Assembly (NCBI GenBank): GCA_902796375.1
Contig: CADBOW010000111.1
Span: forward strand, 1 to 9,917
Source of the DNA: an uncultured Lachnospiraceae bacterium
Lineage (GTDB): Bacteria; Bacillota; Clostridia; Lachnospirales; Lachnospiraceae
DNA length: 9,917 nt
Reading direction: 5' to 3'
Shown here: positions 1 through 7,192 of the stretch, piece by piece
How the letters are laid out: the number at the start of each line of letters is the position of its first letter
Numbering within the stretch: position 1 is the first letter of the stretch
The notes under the pieces: model-generated
What the model saw: the letters and a program-made list of their open reading frames with translations, nothing else
The model's database searches: none
Told to the model about the DNA's origin: nothing
Program-made: the position numbers and the translations under genes

Positions 1-1022
1 GAGATCAGGTTTGCAAAGAACAGAACGATAATACCGATCAGAAATCCTGCAACTGTTCCAAGTGCCGCCATGGTCCAGAGCTTTCTCTTCGCCGGGATCT
101 CCGTGGTGGCCGTCTTCTTCTTGGTGGCTGATGCACCCTTCAGAAGAATCTCCTGAACCGTTTCTTCCTTTGTTCCGTTTACGAGCATGTAGAAATATGC
201 CTTCTGCATGCTGCTGAACTCGCTGACTGCCTTGTTGATCTGCTGCTGATCCGAAGAGATCCCGTTTCTCTGAGCCTCCAGAGCGGCATCCAGATCACTG
301 TTATAATAGGTTGCCTTATAATCGGACAGAAGCTGAACGGAGAAGCCCTGATAAACCTTCGCCAGTTCCGCGCCCTTTGCGATGATCTTGCTGCTCACCT
401 CATTCATCCGGCCTTCTGTCTCCGGCGAATCGATCACCGTTACCACCAGCAGGTTGTCATAGGCTTCCTTATTACCGTCCGAGATACTGAGCAGTTCACC
501 CAGCTGACGGAACTTCAGATCATCTCCGCCGGCCAAATCCTCAGCCAGTCCGTTGTAGGTCACATAGTCCTTGATCCCGTGAACATAGGAATTCAGGTCA
601 GATTCCTTCCATTCCCCTTCGGGGCATACCACCCGGAACTCCAGGTAAGTGCTGGAGAATGCATAGGGATCCAGCTTCAGGTAGGCGGAATTATAGAAAT
701 ACTCTCTCCGATTCTGCTTGGAAAGGTAGATATCATATGCATCCGTCACTTCCTTGCTCTCAGCCTTTGTAAGTTCCTTCTCACACTGCTTCTTCGTAAA
801 TGTGACATCCTGCACCTTATCCTTGGATAATTCGATCTGCTCCTGCTCTACCCTCTCCTTATACTCTTCTTCCTCTTTCTTCATCTGATCCACATTTTCA
901 TTGTATCGGATCCCTCCCCGATAACCGGCGAAGCAGCCAATGGCCATAAAAATGATCAGAAGATACCAGAATCTGAAGCAGTCGATCAGAATCTTCTTTA
1001 AACTGATGCCTCTTTTTTCCAT
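1..1022 (-). CDS. Wzz/CpsC-like polysaccharide chain-length determinant, C-terminus cut by window edge
   Basis: This frame stays open from an ATG at 1022 to the left window edge, giving about 340 residues without a stop. The protein has a membrane helix at about residues 17-34 (FWYLLIIFMAIGCFAGY). A long, Lys/Glu/Gln-rich, mostly helical extracytoplasmic region of about 275 residues follows. A second membrane helix near residues 315-338 (WTMAALGTVAGFLIGIIVLF) sits just after a short Pro/Lys segment. This two-helix hairpin layout is that of polysaccharide co-polymerases, which sit in the inner membrane and control the length of Wzy-made chains. The loop is longer than in typical Gram-positive CpsC proteins (about 230 residues in all). 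The start follows a perfect AAGGAGG at 1027-1033, 4 bases upstream and directly after the previous stop codon. The assignment rests on topology and context, since sequence motifs of the family are weak. Any C-terminal kinase domain or downstream kinase gene would lie outside the window. Confidence 0.72.
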   Translation of the reverse strand, partial: MEKRGISLKKILIDCFRFWYLLIIFMAIGCFAGYRGGIRYNENVDQMKKEEEEYKERVEQEQIELSKDKVQDVTFTKKQCEKELTKAESKEVTDAYDIYLSKQNRREYFYNSAYLKLDPYAFSSTYLEFRVVCPEGEWKESDLNSYVHGIKDYVTYNGLAEDLAGGDDLKFRQLGELLSISDGNKEAYDNLLVVTVIDSPETEGRMNEVSSKIIAKGAELAKVYQGFSVQLLSDYKATYYNSDLDAALEAQRNGISSDQQQINKAVSEFSSMQKAYFYMLVNGTKEETVQEILLKGASATKKKTATTEIPAKRKLWTMAALGTVAGFLIGIIVLFFANLI

Positions 1023-1033
1023 ATTTCCTCCTT

Positions 1034-1726
1034 TTAGAGCACCGCAAGTACTGTTTTGATCAATATCTTAATCTCATTCAGAAGACTGAATTTCTCAAGC
1101 TCCTGTAGATTATACTTCATTTTTTCAGGTAAAATGTATGTGAGATAGATATCATCCACTTCCATTCCCTGTTCCCGGTAGGATTGCATGACCGCATCCT
1201 CATCCCGATAGGCCACACTGGCACTGGAGGTGACCCCTGCAGGAAGCAGCAGCGTCGCCATCCATTCCGGCCGATAGGATTCCACATACTTCAGCACCTC
1301 CGGCCGGGTTCCAACAAAGGACATGTCTCCTGCCAGAATGTTGAACAGCTGCGGAAGCTCGTCCAGACGCTTCGCCCGGATCTTCCGTCCCACCTTTGTT
1401 ATCCTGGGATCCTCCCCCACGGTGACCAGCGTCCCTTTCTGTTCCGCATTTTCCACCATGGTCCGGAATTTATAGATCCTGAACTTTCTTCCAAACTGCG
1501 TGATCCGTTCCTGCCGGAAGAACACAGGCCCCCGGGAATCCGTCCGGATCCAGATCGCGATCCCGATCATCACCGGTCCCAGCAGAATCAGAAGGATTGC
1601 GGACATAACCACATCAAATCCCCTCTTCAGGAGAAGACTTCCTCTCTTACGATATAGTTTTCGGTAGATCCGTTTCACCTCCGGGATCTGCATCTCAGGA
1701 GGAAGTTCCCGCCATCTGCATATCAT
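1034..1726 (-). CDS. Undecaprenyl-phosphate sugar-1-phosphate transferase (small monotopic type, bacterial sugar transferase family)
   Basis: This is an initiating phosphoglycosyl transferase of 230 residues. It moves a sugar-1-phosphate from a UDP-sugar to undecaprenyl phosphate at the cytoplasmic face of the membrane, the first step of repeat-unit assembly. It has a short basic N-terminus and one hydrophobic segment at residues 37-60 with a central Pro51, as in re-entrant membrane helices of PglC-like enzymes. Further motifs are GPVFFRQERI at 66-75, KFRTM at 86-90, the catalytic Asp-Glu pair in RLDELPQLFNIL (D122, E123), and SFVGTRPEV at 136-144 in place of the commoner LVGPRP. It lacks the four-helix N-terminal domain of WbaP/WcaJ, so it is the compact form. 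I chose ATG 1726, two bases after the wlbB stop, with GGAG at 1738-1741 eleven bases upstream. A GTG at 1738 in the same frame has no usable binding site. The sugar specificity cannot be read from the sequence. Confidence 0.92.
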   Translation of the reverse strand: MICRWRELPPEMQIPEVKRIYRKLYRKRGSLLLKRGFDVVMSAILLILLGPVMIGIAIWIRTDSRGPVFFRQERITQFGRKFRIYKFRTMVENAEQKGTLVTVGEDPRITKVGRKIRAKRLDELPQLFNILAGDMSFVGTRPEVLKYVESYRPEWMATLLLPAGVTSSASVAYRDEDAVMQSYREQGMEVDDIYLTYILPEKMKYNLQELEKFSLLNEIKILIKTVLAVL

Positions 1727-1728
1727 AA

Positions 1729-2229
1729 TCAATACCACTCCACTATATTTCCGAATTCATCCACCCGACCGGCAGGACGGGCCGGAATCCCCAATACCAG
1801 CGTATAGTCCGGAACATCCTGTGTCACCACGGCTCCGGCGCCAACCAGCGAATACTCTCCCAGGGTAACTCCGCATACGATCGTAGCATTTGCCCCTATA
1901 GATGCGCCCTTTCGCACCAATGTCTTCTTATAATTCTCCTTCCCCTTCGGATACTCCGCTCTGGGCGTCAGATCATTGGTGAATACACAGGAGGGGCCGC
2001 AGAATACGCCATCCTCAAGTATGACCCCGTCATAAACCGACACATTATTCTGGAGCTTGCAGCGATCTCCGATCACCGCACCGCCTGCCACATTTACATT
2101 CTGTCCCAGGGAACAGTTCTCGCCGATCCTGGCCCCGGACTGAATGTGGCAAAAATGCCATATCTTTGTTCCGCTGCCGACGGAAGCCCCCTCATCCACA
2201 AAGCTGCTTTCATGTACATAATAATCCAT
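1729..2229 (-). CDS. wlbB: UDP-2-acetamido-3-amino-2,3-dideoxy-glucuronate N-acetyltransferase (WlbB/WbpD type)
   Basis: This 166-residue hexapeptide-repeat acyltransferase folds as a left-handed beta helix. The repeats are visible as GASVGSG, GARIGEN, GAVIGDR and GASIGAN. The segments HESSFVDEGASVGSGTKIWH (6-25), LGQNVNV, LQNNVSVYDGV (59-69), CGPSCVFTND (77-86) and PRAEYPKG are characteristic of WlbB/WbpD. That enzyme uses acetyl-CoA to acetylate the 3-amino group of UDP-GlcNAc3NA, giving UDP-GlcNAc(3NAc)A. Asn85 in VFTND matches the conserved active-site region. It is about 25 residues shorter than the roughly 190-residue Pseudomonas and Bordetella enzymes, ending soon after the last coil. 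ATG 2229 is preferred over an in-frame TTG at 2238 because GAGG at 2239-2242 is 9 bases from the ATG but abuts the TTG. The gene lies 23 bases after wzx. A generic sugar O- or N-acetyltransferase is less likely, given the motif match and the presence of wbpA and wlbA in the same cluster. Confidence 0.88.
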   Translation of the reverse strand: MDYYVHESSFVDEGASVGSGTKIWHFCHIQSGARIGENCSLGQNVNVAGGAVIGDRCKLQNNVSVYDGVILEDGVFCGPSCVFTNDLTPRAEYPKGKENYKKTLVRKGASIGANATIVCGVTLGEYSLVGAGAVVTQDVPDYTLVLGIPARPAGRVDEFGNIVEWY

Positions 2230-2238
2230 ATCGCACAA

Positions 2239-2242
2239 CCTC
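2239..2242 (-). promoter_or_regulatory. Ribosome binding site GAGG deciding the wlbB start
   Basis: GAGG on the minus strand lies in the 23-base gap between wzx and wlbB. It is 9 bases from ATG 2229 but immediately adjacent to the alternative TTG at 2238, so it selects the ATG. Confidence 0.6.
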
Positions 2243-2252
2243 AGATTCCGTA

Positions 2253-3698
2253 TTATCGTTTTAAGATCCTATGCCGGAAGAAAGACCCCAGCTGCTTCAT
2301 GATATCTCTGAACAGGAACAGGGCTCCGGCTGCCGCAGCCACCCAGACCGTGATCCGGATCCAAAGCTCGGTTCCCTCCAGAAAGAAGCAAATGCCATAC
2401 AGCACCACGGCCAGTCCTCCCACCCGAAGCACCCCGTATCTGCAGGGGTACAGCTTCTCCGAGAAATAGTATACCATAACGAATACCAGCAGGTATCCGA
2501 GTAATGTCGTAAGTGCAGCCGCCTTCATCCCGTATTCCGGGATCAGCAGCAGATTCAGTCCCAGATTGAGAGCCACACCCAGGGACACGGACAGCAGATA
2601 ATATCCGCTCTTCTTTGCGAAGTTGATACCATAGCCCACCACATTTGACATGGCATAAACGGCCTGGGCAAAGAGCAGATCCCGCAGGGGCTCCGCCGCC
2701 GCATAATATTCCGGATCCGATGACATCAGCATGATCACTTCCTTCCCGAAAAGGGAGATGGTGAAACACATGCCGAGCAGCAGCAGGGACTCCGTCTGAA
2801 ATACATAATAATACTTCTGTTTGGCTCCCTCCTCATCCTTCGTCTGAAAGGCGAAGGTGGTATAGGCCATGGCCACGGCGGAGATCAGCACATTTAAAAC
2901 CGTAACAAACCGCATTGCGATCCCATATACGCCTACCAGGCTCTCTCCATGAAAATGAAGCAGCACATATCGATCCGATATGGCAAGCACCCAGTTGAGC
3001 ACGGACATGGGGACCAGCGGCAGACTGAACCGAAGCATATCCTTCAGCAGCTTCCGGTCCATATCTTCACGCTTCGGAACCTTTCGCACAAAAAGGAACA
3101 GGATCAGAAGCTGGACTCCGTTGGCCAGCAGCGAGGACAGGATCAGTGCCTGCTCCCGAAGCTCCAGCACGGAGACGAAGAGAATATTCAGCAGGATCAT
3201 CGTCAGGGATGCCGCTATATTTGCGATCCCGAAGGCCAGCATCCGGTTCTTCATTCTGAGTTCCAGAGAGAAGGGCAGATACCACAGATTGATCGCCAGG
3301 GAACAGAAAGCCATGACTACAATCCCCTGATACTGGGTGCTATGGAACAGCAGTCCGGAGATGGGTTTCGCAAACAGGGACAGAGCCGCTGCCAGAAGAC
3401 CCAGGATGAGGAACATGGTACTCAGGGTACTGAACACCTTCTTTCCCCGCTCCGGTTCTCCCTTCTCGAAGTAAAATGCGCTGAAGGCCGATTCCAGTCC
3501 CAGGGTGAACAGGGGCAGGATCAGCCCGGTCAGATTTGTGACCGAATCCGAGATACCAAGGCTCTCCGCAGGCAGATACTTCGTATACAGCGGAAGCAGG
3601 AAGAAATTCATGGCCTTCAGGCAAATATTGCTGATGACCAGGATGCTGCTTCCCTTCAGGAATTCCACCAGGTTATTTTTCTTTGCTGTCTGCTCCAT
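2253..3698 (-). CDS. wzx: Wzx-type polysaccharide repeat-unit flippase (MOP superfamily)
   Basis: This is a 481-residue integral membrane protein of the polysaccharide biosynthesis/export family within the MOP exporters. It would flip undecaprenyl-diphosphate-linked repeat units across the cytoplasmic membrane for polymerisation. About 12-14 hydrophobic segments can be seen, including residues 17-36, 55-75, 92-112, 124-142, 155-177, 185-204, 224-241, 263-285, 302-318, 340-356, 366-386, 393-411, 424-440 and 446-463. N-terminal features typical of the family are the first helix with NFFLLPLYTKYL at 31-42 and a second with GISDSVTNLTGLILPL at 48-63. The late IPEYGMKAAALTTLLGY (386-402) is another family hallmark. 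The ATG at 3698 lies inside the end of the upstream glycosyltransferase gene, a 26-base overlap. Only a weak purine stretch (AAGAGA) precedes it, so translation is probably coupled. The length is normal and no defect is seen. The exact substrate is set by the cluster's sugars and is unknown. Confidence 0.92.
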   Translation of the reverse strand: MEQTAKKNNLVEFLKGSSILVISNICLKAMNFFLLPLYTKYLPAESLGISDSVTNLTGLILPLFTLGLESAFSAFYFEKGEPERGKKVFSTLSTMFLILGLLAAALSLFAKPISGLLFHSTQYQGIVVMAFCSLAINLWYLPFSLELRMKNRMLAFGIANIAASLTMILLNILFVSVLELREQALILSSLLANGVQLLILFLFVRKVPKREDMDRKLLKDMLRFSLPLVPMSVLNWVLAISDRYVLLHFHGESLVGVYGIAMRFVTVLNVLISAVAMAYTTFAFQTKDEEGAKQKYYYVFQTESLLLLGMCFTISLFGKEVIMLMSSDPEYYAAAEPLRDLLFAQAVYAMSNVVGYGINFAKKSGYYLLSVSLGVALNLGLNLLLIPEYGMKAAALTTLLGYLLVFVMVYYFSEKLYPCRYGVLRVGGLAVVLYGICFFLEGTELWIRITVWVAAAAGALFLFRDIMKQLGSFFRHRILKR

Positions 3699-4797
3699 AC
3701 TTAATCTCTTTGATCCTTTTCACCCGTCGGAAGGCCTCCCGCCCCGTAACAGGTGCATATCTTCCTTCATAGATTCCCTTCAGCAGCCATGCCACTGCAC
3801 GATAATCATGATACCGTTCCACATACTGCCGTCCGGCCTGTCCCAGTCTTCTCCGTTCGGATCCGTCCAGGATCAGTTCCTCCAGTCTCTGTTCCACGGA
3901 ATCCCGATCCGCAGATACCACCGGAAGCTCCATCGGATAGCTGTTCCACATCCGGTCATCGATATAGCAGACCACCGGTTTACCCATTGCCATGCATTCT
4001 ATGGAGAATACACCATAGGTTCCCACAAAGACCTGATCCACAATGATGTCCGCGGTTTTGTAGATCTCGAAGGCTTCCTCCTGCGTCTTCCCTTCCACAA
4101 GGACAAATTCCAGATTCGGATAGCGTTCCTTCAGACGGTCAAAGGCCTCCAGGATAAACTGTGTTCCCTTGATCCCGCGTCTGCTGGGCGCATGAACGAT
4201 CCGGATGGTCCGGGGATTCTCCTCCGGGTATGCCACCGTGAATTTTTCGATATCGACCCGAAGCGGAACGCCGTATACCGGTGCATGCTTCTCGGGAAGA
4301 TACGGGATCAGCTCATCATCATGGAGAATGATCCCATTCGCTCTTCTGCAGATCTTCCGGTTCCTCTTCTTTGTATGCTCATCGATATCCATATCCGGAA
4401 GATATTCCATCTTACTGTTCTCGCAGAATTTCCGGATATCCCGGATGTCCGACCCATGAAATTCATAAAATACCTTCTTATGAAACAGCCGGTACAGAAA
4501 AAGCTCATGATTAAATCCGATGCTGTTTCCGAAATGAAAATGAAATACCGTATAGTTTCGCAGTGCCCGGAGCAGGAATCTGCCCAGCTTCATGACCGAG
4601 ATCGGAAGCTTCTTCCTGTTATTCCGGTCCACTCCCAGACAGATATCATTCGGATATCCGAAGATATTCTCCGTTAATACCACCGATTCCGCATCCACTC
4701 CGATCTCCCGGAGCCCCAGAACCGCATAGGAATTCTGCCCTGCGATCTCCGTCATTCCATGAAGGACACTGATTTCCTTTTTCTCTTCTTTCTTCAT
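3673..4797 (-). CDS. GT-B fold glycosyltransferase, GT4-like
   Basis: This protein of 374 residues is a predicted cytoplasmic or membrane-associated sugar transferase that extends the lipid-linked repeat unit. The N-terminal domain carries VLHGMTEIAGQNSYAVLGLR (11-30), FHFHFGNS (85-92) and FYEFHGSDIR (110-119), the donor/acceptor cleft motifs of GT4-like enzymes. The C-terminal Rossmann domain starts near HAPSRRGIKGT (202-212). It includes LEFVLVEG (229-236) and the nucleotide-sugar binding segment GTYGVFSIECMAMGKPVV (259-276). In the usual E-x7-E motif the second Glu is present (E267), but the first is replaced by Gly259, a variation seen in some GT4-like lineages. The gene overlaps the end of wzy by 4 bases (ATGA, 4794-4797), with GGAGGG at 4810-4815 upstream. 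It overlaps the wzx start by 26 bases at its own end, which points to one tightly coupled operon. The fold and family level are secure. The sugar and linkage are unknown. Confidence 0.88.
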   Translation of the reverse strand: MKKEEKKEISVLHGMTEIAGQNSYAVLGLREIGVDAESVVLTENIFGYPNDICLGVDRNNRKKLPISVMKLGRFLLRALRNYTVFHFHFGNSIGFNHELFLYRLFHKKVFYEFHGSDIRDIRKFCENSKMEYLPDMDIDEHTKKRNRKICRRANGIILHDDELIPYLPEKHAPVYGVPLRVDIEKFTVAYPEENPRTIRIVHAPSRRGIKGTQFILEAFDRLKERYPNLEFVLVEGKTQEEAFEIYKTADIIVDQVFVGTYGVFSIECMAMGKPVVCYIDDRMWNSYPMELPVVSADRDSVEQRLEELILDGSERRRLGQAGRQYVERYHDYRAVAWLLKGIYEGRYAPVTGREAFRRVKRIKEIKYGADSKEK

Positions 4798-6083
4798 GCC
4801 CGGTGTCGACCCTCCATTTCAATTCCCTTGATCAGCAGTGCCAGGATCCCCCAGTTATAATTATTCAGCATATAACTGCTGGATGCAAAGGACGTGACCA
4901 GAAGTACGGCTATGATCAGTACACCCATCCGTCCCAGCCGCTCCGACTCCTCCGATGCTCCGGTCTTCAGGATCAGGGAAAGCCGATACAGAAGATATAC
5001 CAGAAGCGCCAGGAATCCGAACAGGATCAGAAGTCCGTACTGAGACAGAATCTCCAGCAGATAGCTATGGGGATTGACGAAGCCCGAGGTGGATCCGTGA
5101 GCTCCGAAATAAACCGGAAAGCCTCCGGGTCCGAGTCCCAGAAATCCGGTTTTCAGGGATACATCCAGTGCATCCTGATAGATCAGCAGTCGGGCATGCA
5201 TGGAGCCTTTGCCCACATCATTCTTCGTGAGCTGATCCATCCACTGGCCTACCAGCCCCTTCTGATCTGCTCCAAGGATCAGAATCAGACCGATCCCCAG
5301 GACCACCACTGCCAGGATCAGAAGCATCAGAGTTCCTACCCGTCTCCGGTTCCTCCGGATCATAAGCAGGATATACAGCAGGATGCCCAGCAGGATGGAC
5401 ATGTTGCAGATCGTTGCGGTATTCTGCCGGTTGATCAGGAATACACATGCCACAAGGATCCAGCCGAAATCAAACCGGAACCGGCCCATCTGAGCCCGGT
5501 ATCTGCCGATCACCAAAGGACACATCAGTGTGATCAGCGAGCTGAAATCATTGACATTATACATGACTCCCGCTGCCGAATGAATATCCATCTTCCATGC
5601 CACCTTATTGGAAGGATCGTTAAACATGGATGTGGACAGATGTTTTCCGGAAAGGATCTCAAAAAATCCAAGAATGATCAGAGCCGCCAGCAGAAAGAAT
5701 ACCAGTCTCAGGAGCCGTTCATACTCCTCCCTGTCGATTCGGATGCAGGAGAAAATGTAGAACACAAACAAGGCACACAGAAGCGTAAACAGCTCCTGCA
5801 TTCCCCGGCTCAGATCCGCATAGGGAAATGTAACGATCTGGATCAGACCATAGATGAACCACGCCACCAGAAAGCCCATCCACAAAAGGAAGCCCCTCTG
5901 CTGCCGGATTTCCAGCTCTCCCCGAAACAGCACCAGCGTGACTATGACAGCCGCTGCGATGATCATTCGGTAGAAATTCCAGGAGAAGCCAAAGGTATTC
6001 ACTTGAAATCCAAGGTTGGGGACTATGGATGCGATCAGCAGAAGTGCCAGGATCACAAATCGTACCCGCATCGTGTTTCGCAA
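4794..6083 (-). CDS. wzy: Wzy-type O-antigen/capsule polymerase (O-antigen ligase-like family)
   Basis: This 429-residue polytopic membrane protein has about 10-12 hydrophobic helices. A large outward loop lies between the helix ending near residue 270 and the one starting near 349. The loop holds R298 in SMHARLLIYQDAL, the motif GLGPGGFPVYF (316-326), and FVNPHSYLLEILSQYG (335-350) with His339. The pattern of a Gly-rich turn followed by an H-S/N-x-x-L-E segment is the signature of the Wzy_C/O-antigen ligase-like domain. Proteins of this type join flipped repeat units on the outer face of the membrane. A ligase (WaaL-like) role is possible from the domain alone, but the neighbouring wzx, wzz-like and initiating transferase genes favour polymerase. 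The start is TTG 6083. GGAG at 6093-6096 is 9 bases from it, whereas the in-frame ATG at 6071 is 21 bases away with nothing purine-rich nearer. Only three bases separate it from the wlbA stop. Confidence 0.88.
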   Translation of the reverse strand: MRNTMRVRFVILALLLIASIVPNLGFQVNTFGFSWNFYRMIIAAAVIVTLVLFRGELEIRQQRGFLLWMGFLVAWFIYGLIQIVTFPYADLSRGMQELFTLLCALFVFYIFSCIRIDREEYERLLRLVFFLLAALIILGFFEILSGKHLSTSMFNDPSNKVAWKMDIHSAAGVMYNVNDFSSLITLMCPLVIGRYRAQMGRFRFDFGWILVACVFLINRQNTATICNMSILLGILLYILLMIRRNRRRVGTLMLLILAVVVLGIGLILILGADQKGLVGQWMDQLTKNDVGKGSMHARLLIYQDALDVSLKTGFLGLGPGGFPVYFGAHGSTSGFVNPHSYLLEILSQYGLLILFGFLALLVYLLYRLSLILKTGASEESERLGRMGVLIIAVLLVTSFASSSYMLNNYNWGILALLIKGIEMEGRHRA

Positions 6084-6086
6084 AGT

Positions 6087-7175
6087 TTAATTCTCCAATT
6101 CATCAAAGGTTCCTGCCATATCCAGGCTGGAGAAATCTGTCAGCGGAAGCTTCACCGGAGCTCCCTCCTTGCGGCTCTTATATACCGCCAGCACCATTTC
6201 CAGTGCATTCCGTCCTGCCACGGCATCCACATAAGGCTCCCGATCCTCACGGATGGCCTCGATCATATCCCGGAAGAGGCTGCTGTGTCCGTTCCCGTAC
6301 ACATTACTGGTAGCCTCCTTCAGGCCCTTATTCTCCGCGTCCTGCTCCGTTTCATCCGCAAAATCCCAGACATCGATATTATTCGTGGAGGTTCCGCCGA
6401 TCTTGACCGTTCCCGTTTCTCCGAAGATGTATAAGGTCTCCTCCAGATTCTTCGGAAATACATTTACAGTTCCTTCAATGGTAGCGATGGCTCCGTTCTT
6501 AAAACGGACCACAGCCATACCCACGTCCTCTGCCTCCAGATACGGATGCTGAGCCTGACGTGTCATGCCGTAGACCTCTTCCACCTCGTCACCGAAGGTC
6601 CACCGAAGCAGATCGATCCCGTGGATACACTGATTCATCAGAGTCCCGCCGTCCTCTGCCCAGGTTCCTCTCCAGGGAGCCTGATCATAGTATGCCTTGT
6701 TCCGGTTCCATCTCACATGGATCGAACCGTGGGACAGACGGCCGAACCGTCCCGCCTCCAGGGCGCGGCGCATTTTCTGAACCGCCACATTAAACCGGTT
6801 CTGATGACAGGCGGAAACCTTCACTCCCTTCTCCCGGGAACGACGGATGATCTCATCCGCATCCGCCATGGACATGGCCATGGGCTTCTCAATGATCACA
6901 GGGATCCCTCTGTCGATGACGGACAGAGCGATCTTCGCATGAGAACCGCTCTCCGTGGCGATGCTGACCAGTTCCGGTTCCTCCTGATCCAGCAGTTCCT
7001 GATAATCCGTATATCTGTGAATCGTCTCATCCTTCTCAAGACCGTGCTTCGCCAGGACTGCCTCCATATGTTCCGGAACGATATCACAGACTGCAACGAT
7101 CTCCAGATCATTATTCCGTGCAGCCAGGATGTGATTTGTGGAAATGCGGCCGCAGCCGATCAGTGCATAACGCAT
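6087..7175 (-). CDS. wlbA: Gfo/Idh/MocA oxidoreductase, WlbA/WbpB type UDP-GlcNAcA 3-dehydrogenase
   Basis: This is a 362-residue NAD(P)-dependent dehydrogenase. The Rossmann domain opens with the dinucleotide motif GCGRIS (7-12) and contains the family EKP motif (96-98), giving catalytic Lys97. The substrate domain carries CHQNRFNVAVQKM (123-135), RWNRNKAYYDQAPWRGTW (155-172), then DGGTLMNQCIHGIDLL (175-190) with His185 as the expected acid/base. These segments closely match WlbA/WbpB, which oxidises the 3-hydroxyl of UDP-GlcNAcA to the 3-keto sugar. That product is then used by the aminotransferase WbpE. The nearby WbpA homolog would make its substrate, and the WlbB homolog would act two steps later, which supports the assignment. 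The ATG has GAGGAG at 7182-7187 with 6-base spacing. The length is normal. The superfamily acts on many sugars, so another UDP-sugar acid or keto-sugar cannot be excluded, although the pathway context makes this reading the most likely. Confidence 0.86.
   Translation of the reverse strand: MRYALIGCGRISTNHILAARNNDLEIVAVCDIVPEHMEAVLAKHGLEKDETIHRYTDYQELLDQEEPELVSIATESGSHAKIALSVIDRGIPVIIEKPMAMSMADADEIIRRSREKGVKVSACHQNRFNVAVQKMRRALEAGRFGRLSHGSIHVRWNRNKAYYDQAPWRGTWAEDGGTLMNQCIHGIDLLRWTFGDEVEEVYGMTRQAQHPYLEAEDVGMAVVRFKNGAIATIEGTVNVFPKNLEETLYIFGETGTVKIGGTSTNNIDVWDFADETEQDAENKGLKEATSNVYGNGHSSLFRDMIEAIREDREPYVDAVAGRNALEMVLAVYKSRKEGAPVKLPLTDFSSLDMAGTFDELEN
6093..6096 (-). promoter_or_regulatory. Ribosome binding site GGAG supporting a TTG start for wzy
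   Basis: GGAG on the minus strand lies inside the last codons of wlbA. Its spacing is 9 bases to TTG 6083 and 21 bases to the nearest ATG (6071), so the unusual TTG is the better start. This rests on spacing alone. Confidence 0.55.
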
Positions 7176-7192
7176 TTTATTCTCCTCTTTTC

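Noticed and set aside
3505..4677. A 390-codon plus-strand open frame opposite wzx and a glycosyltransferase
   Set aside because: It crosses the junction of two real minus-strand genes and has no recognisable domain, so it is a shadow frame.
3102..5325. Recurrent CAGGATCAGAAG-like words that look like dispersed repeats
   Set aside because: They encode runs of Leu and Ile (CTT CTG ATC CTG on the sense strand) inside membrane helices of wzx and wzy. This is codon usage, not a repeat element.
4803..6434. A 543-codon open frame on the plus strand across wzy and the end of wlbA
   Set aside because: It lies wholly antisense to two well-supported genes and its product is a low-quality Gln/His/Asp/Lys-rich sequence. 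It is open because the sense genes rarely use the TTA, CTA and TCA codons in that register.
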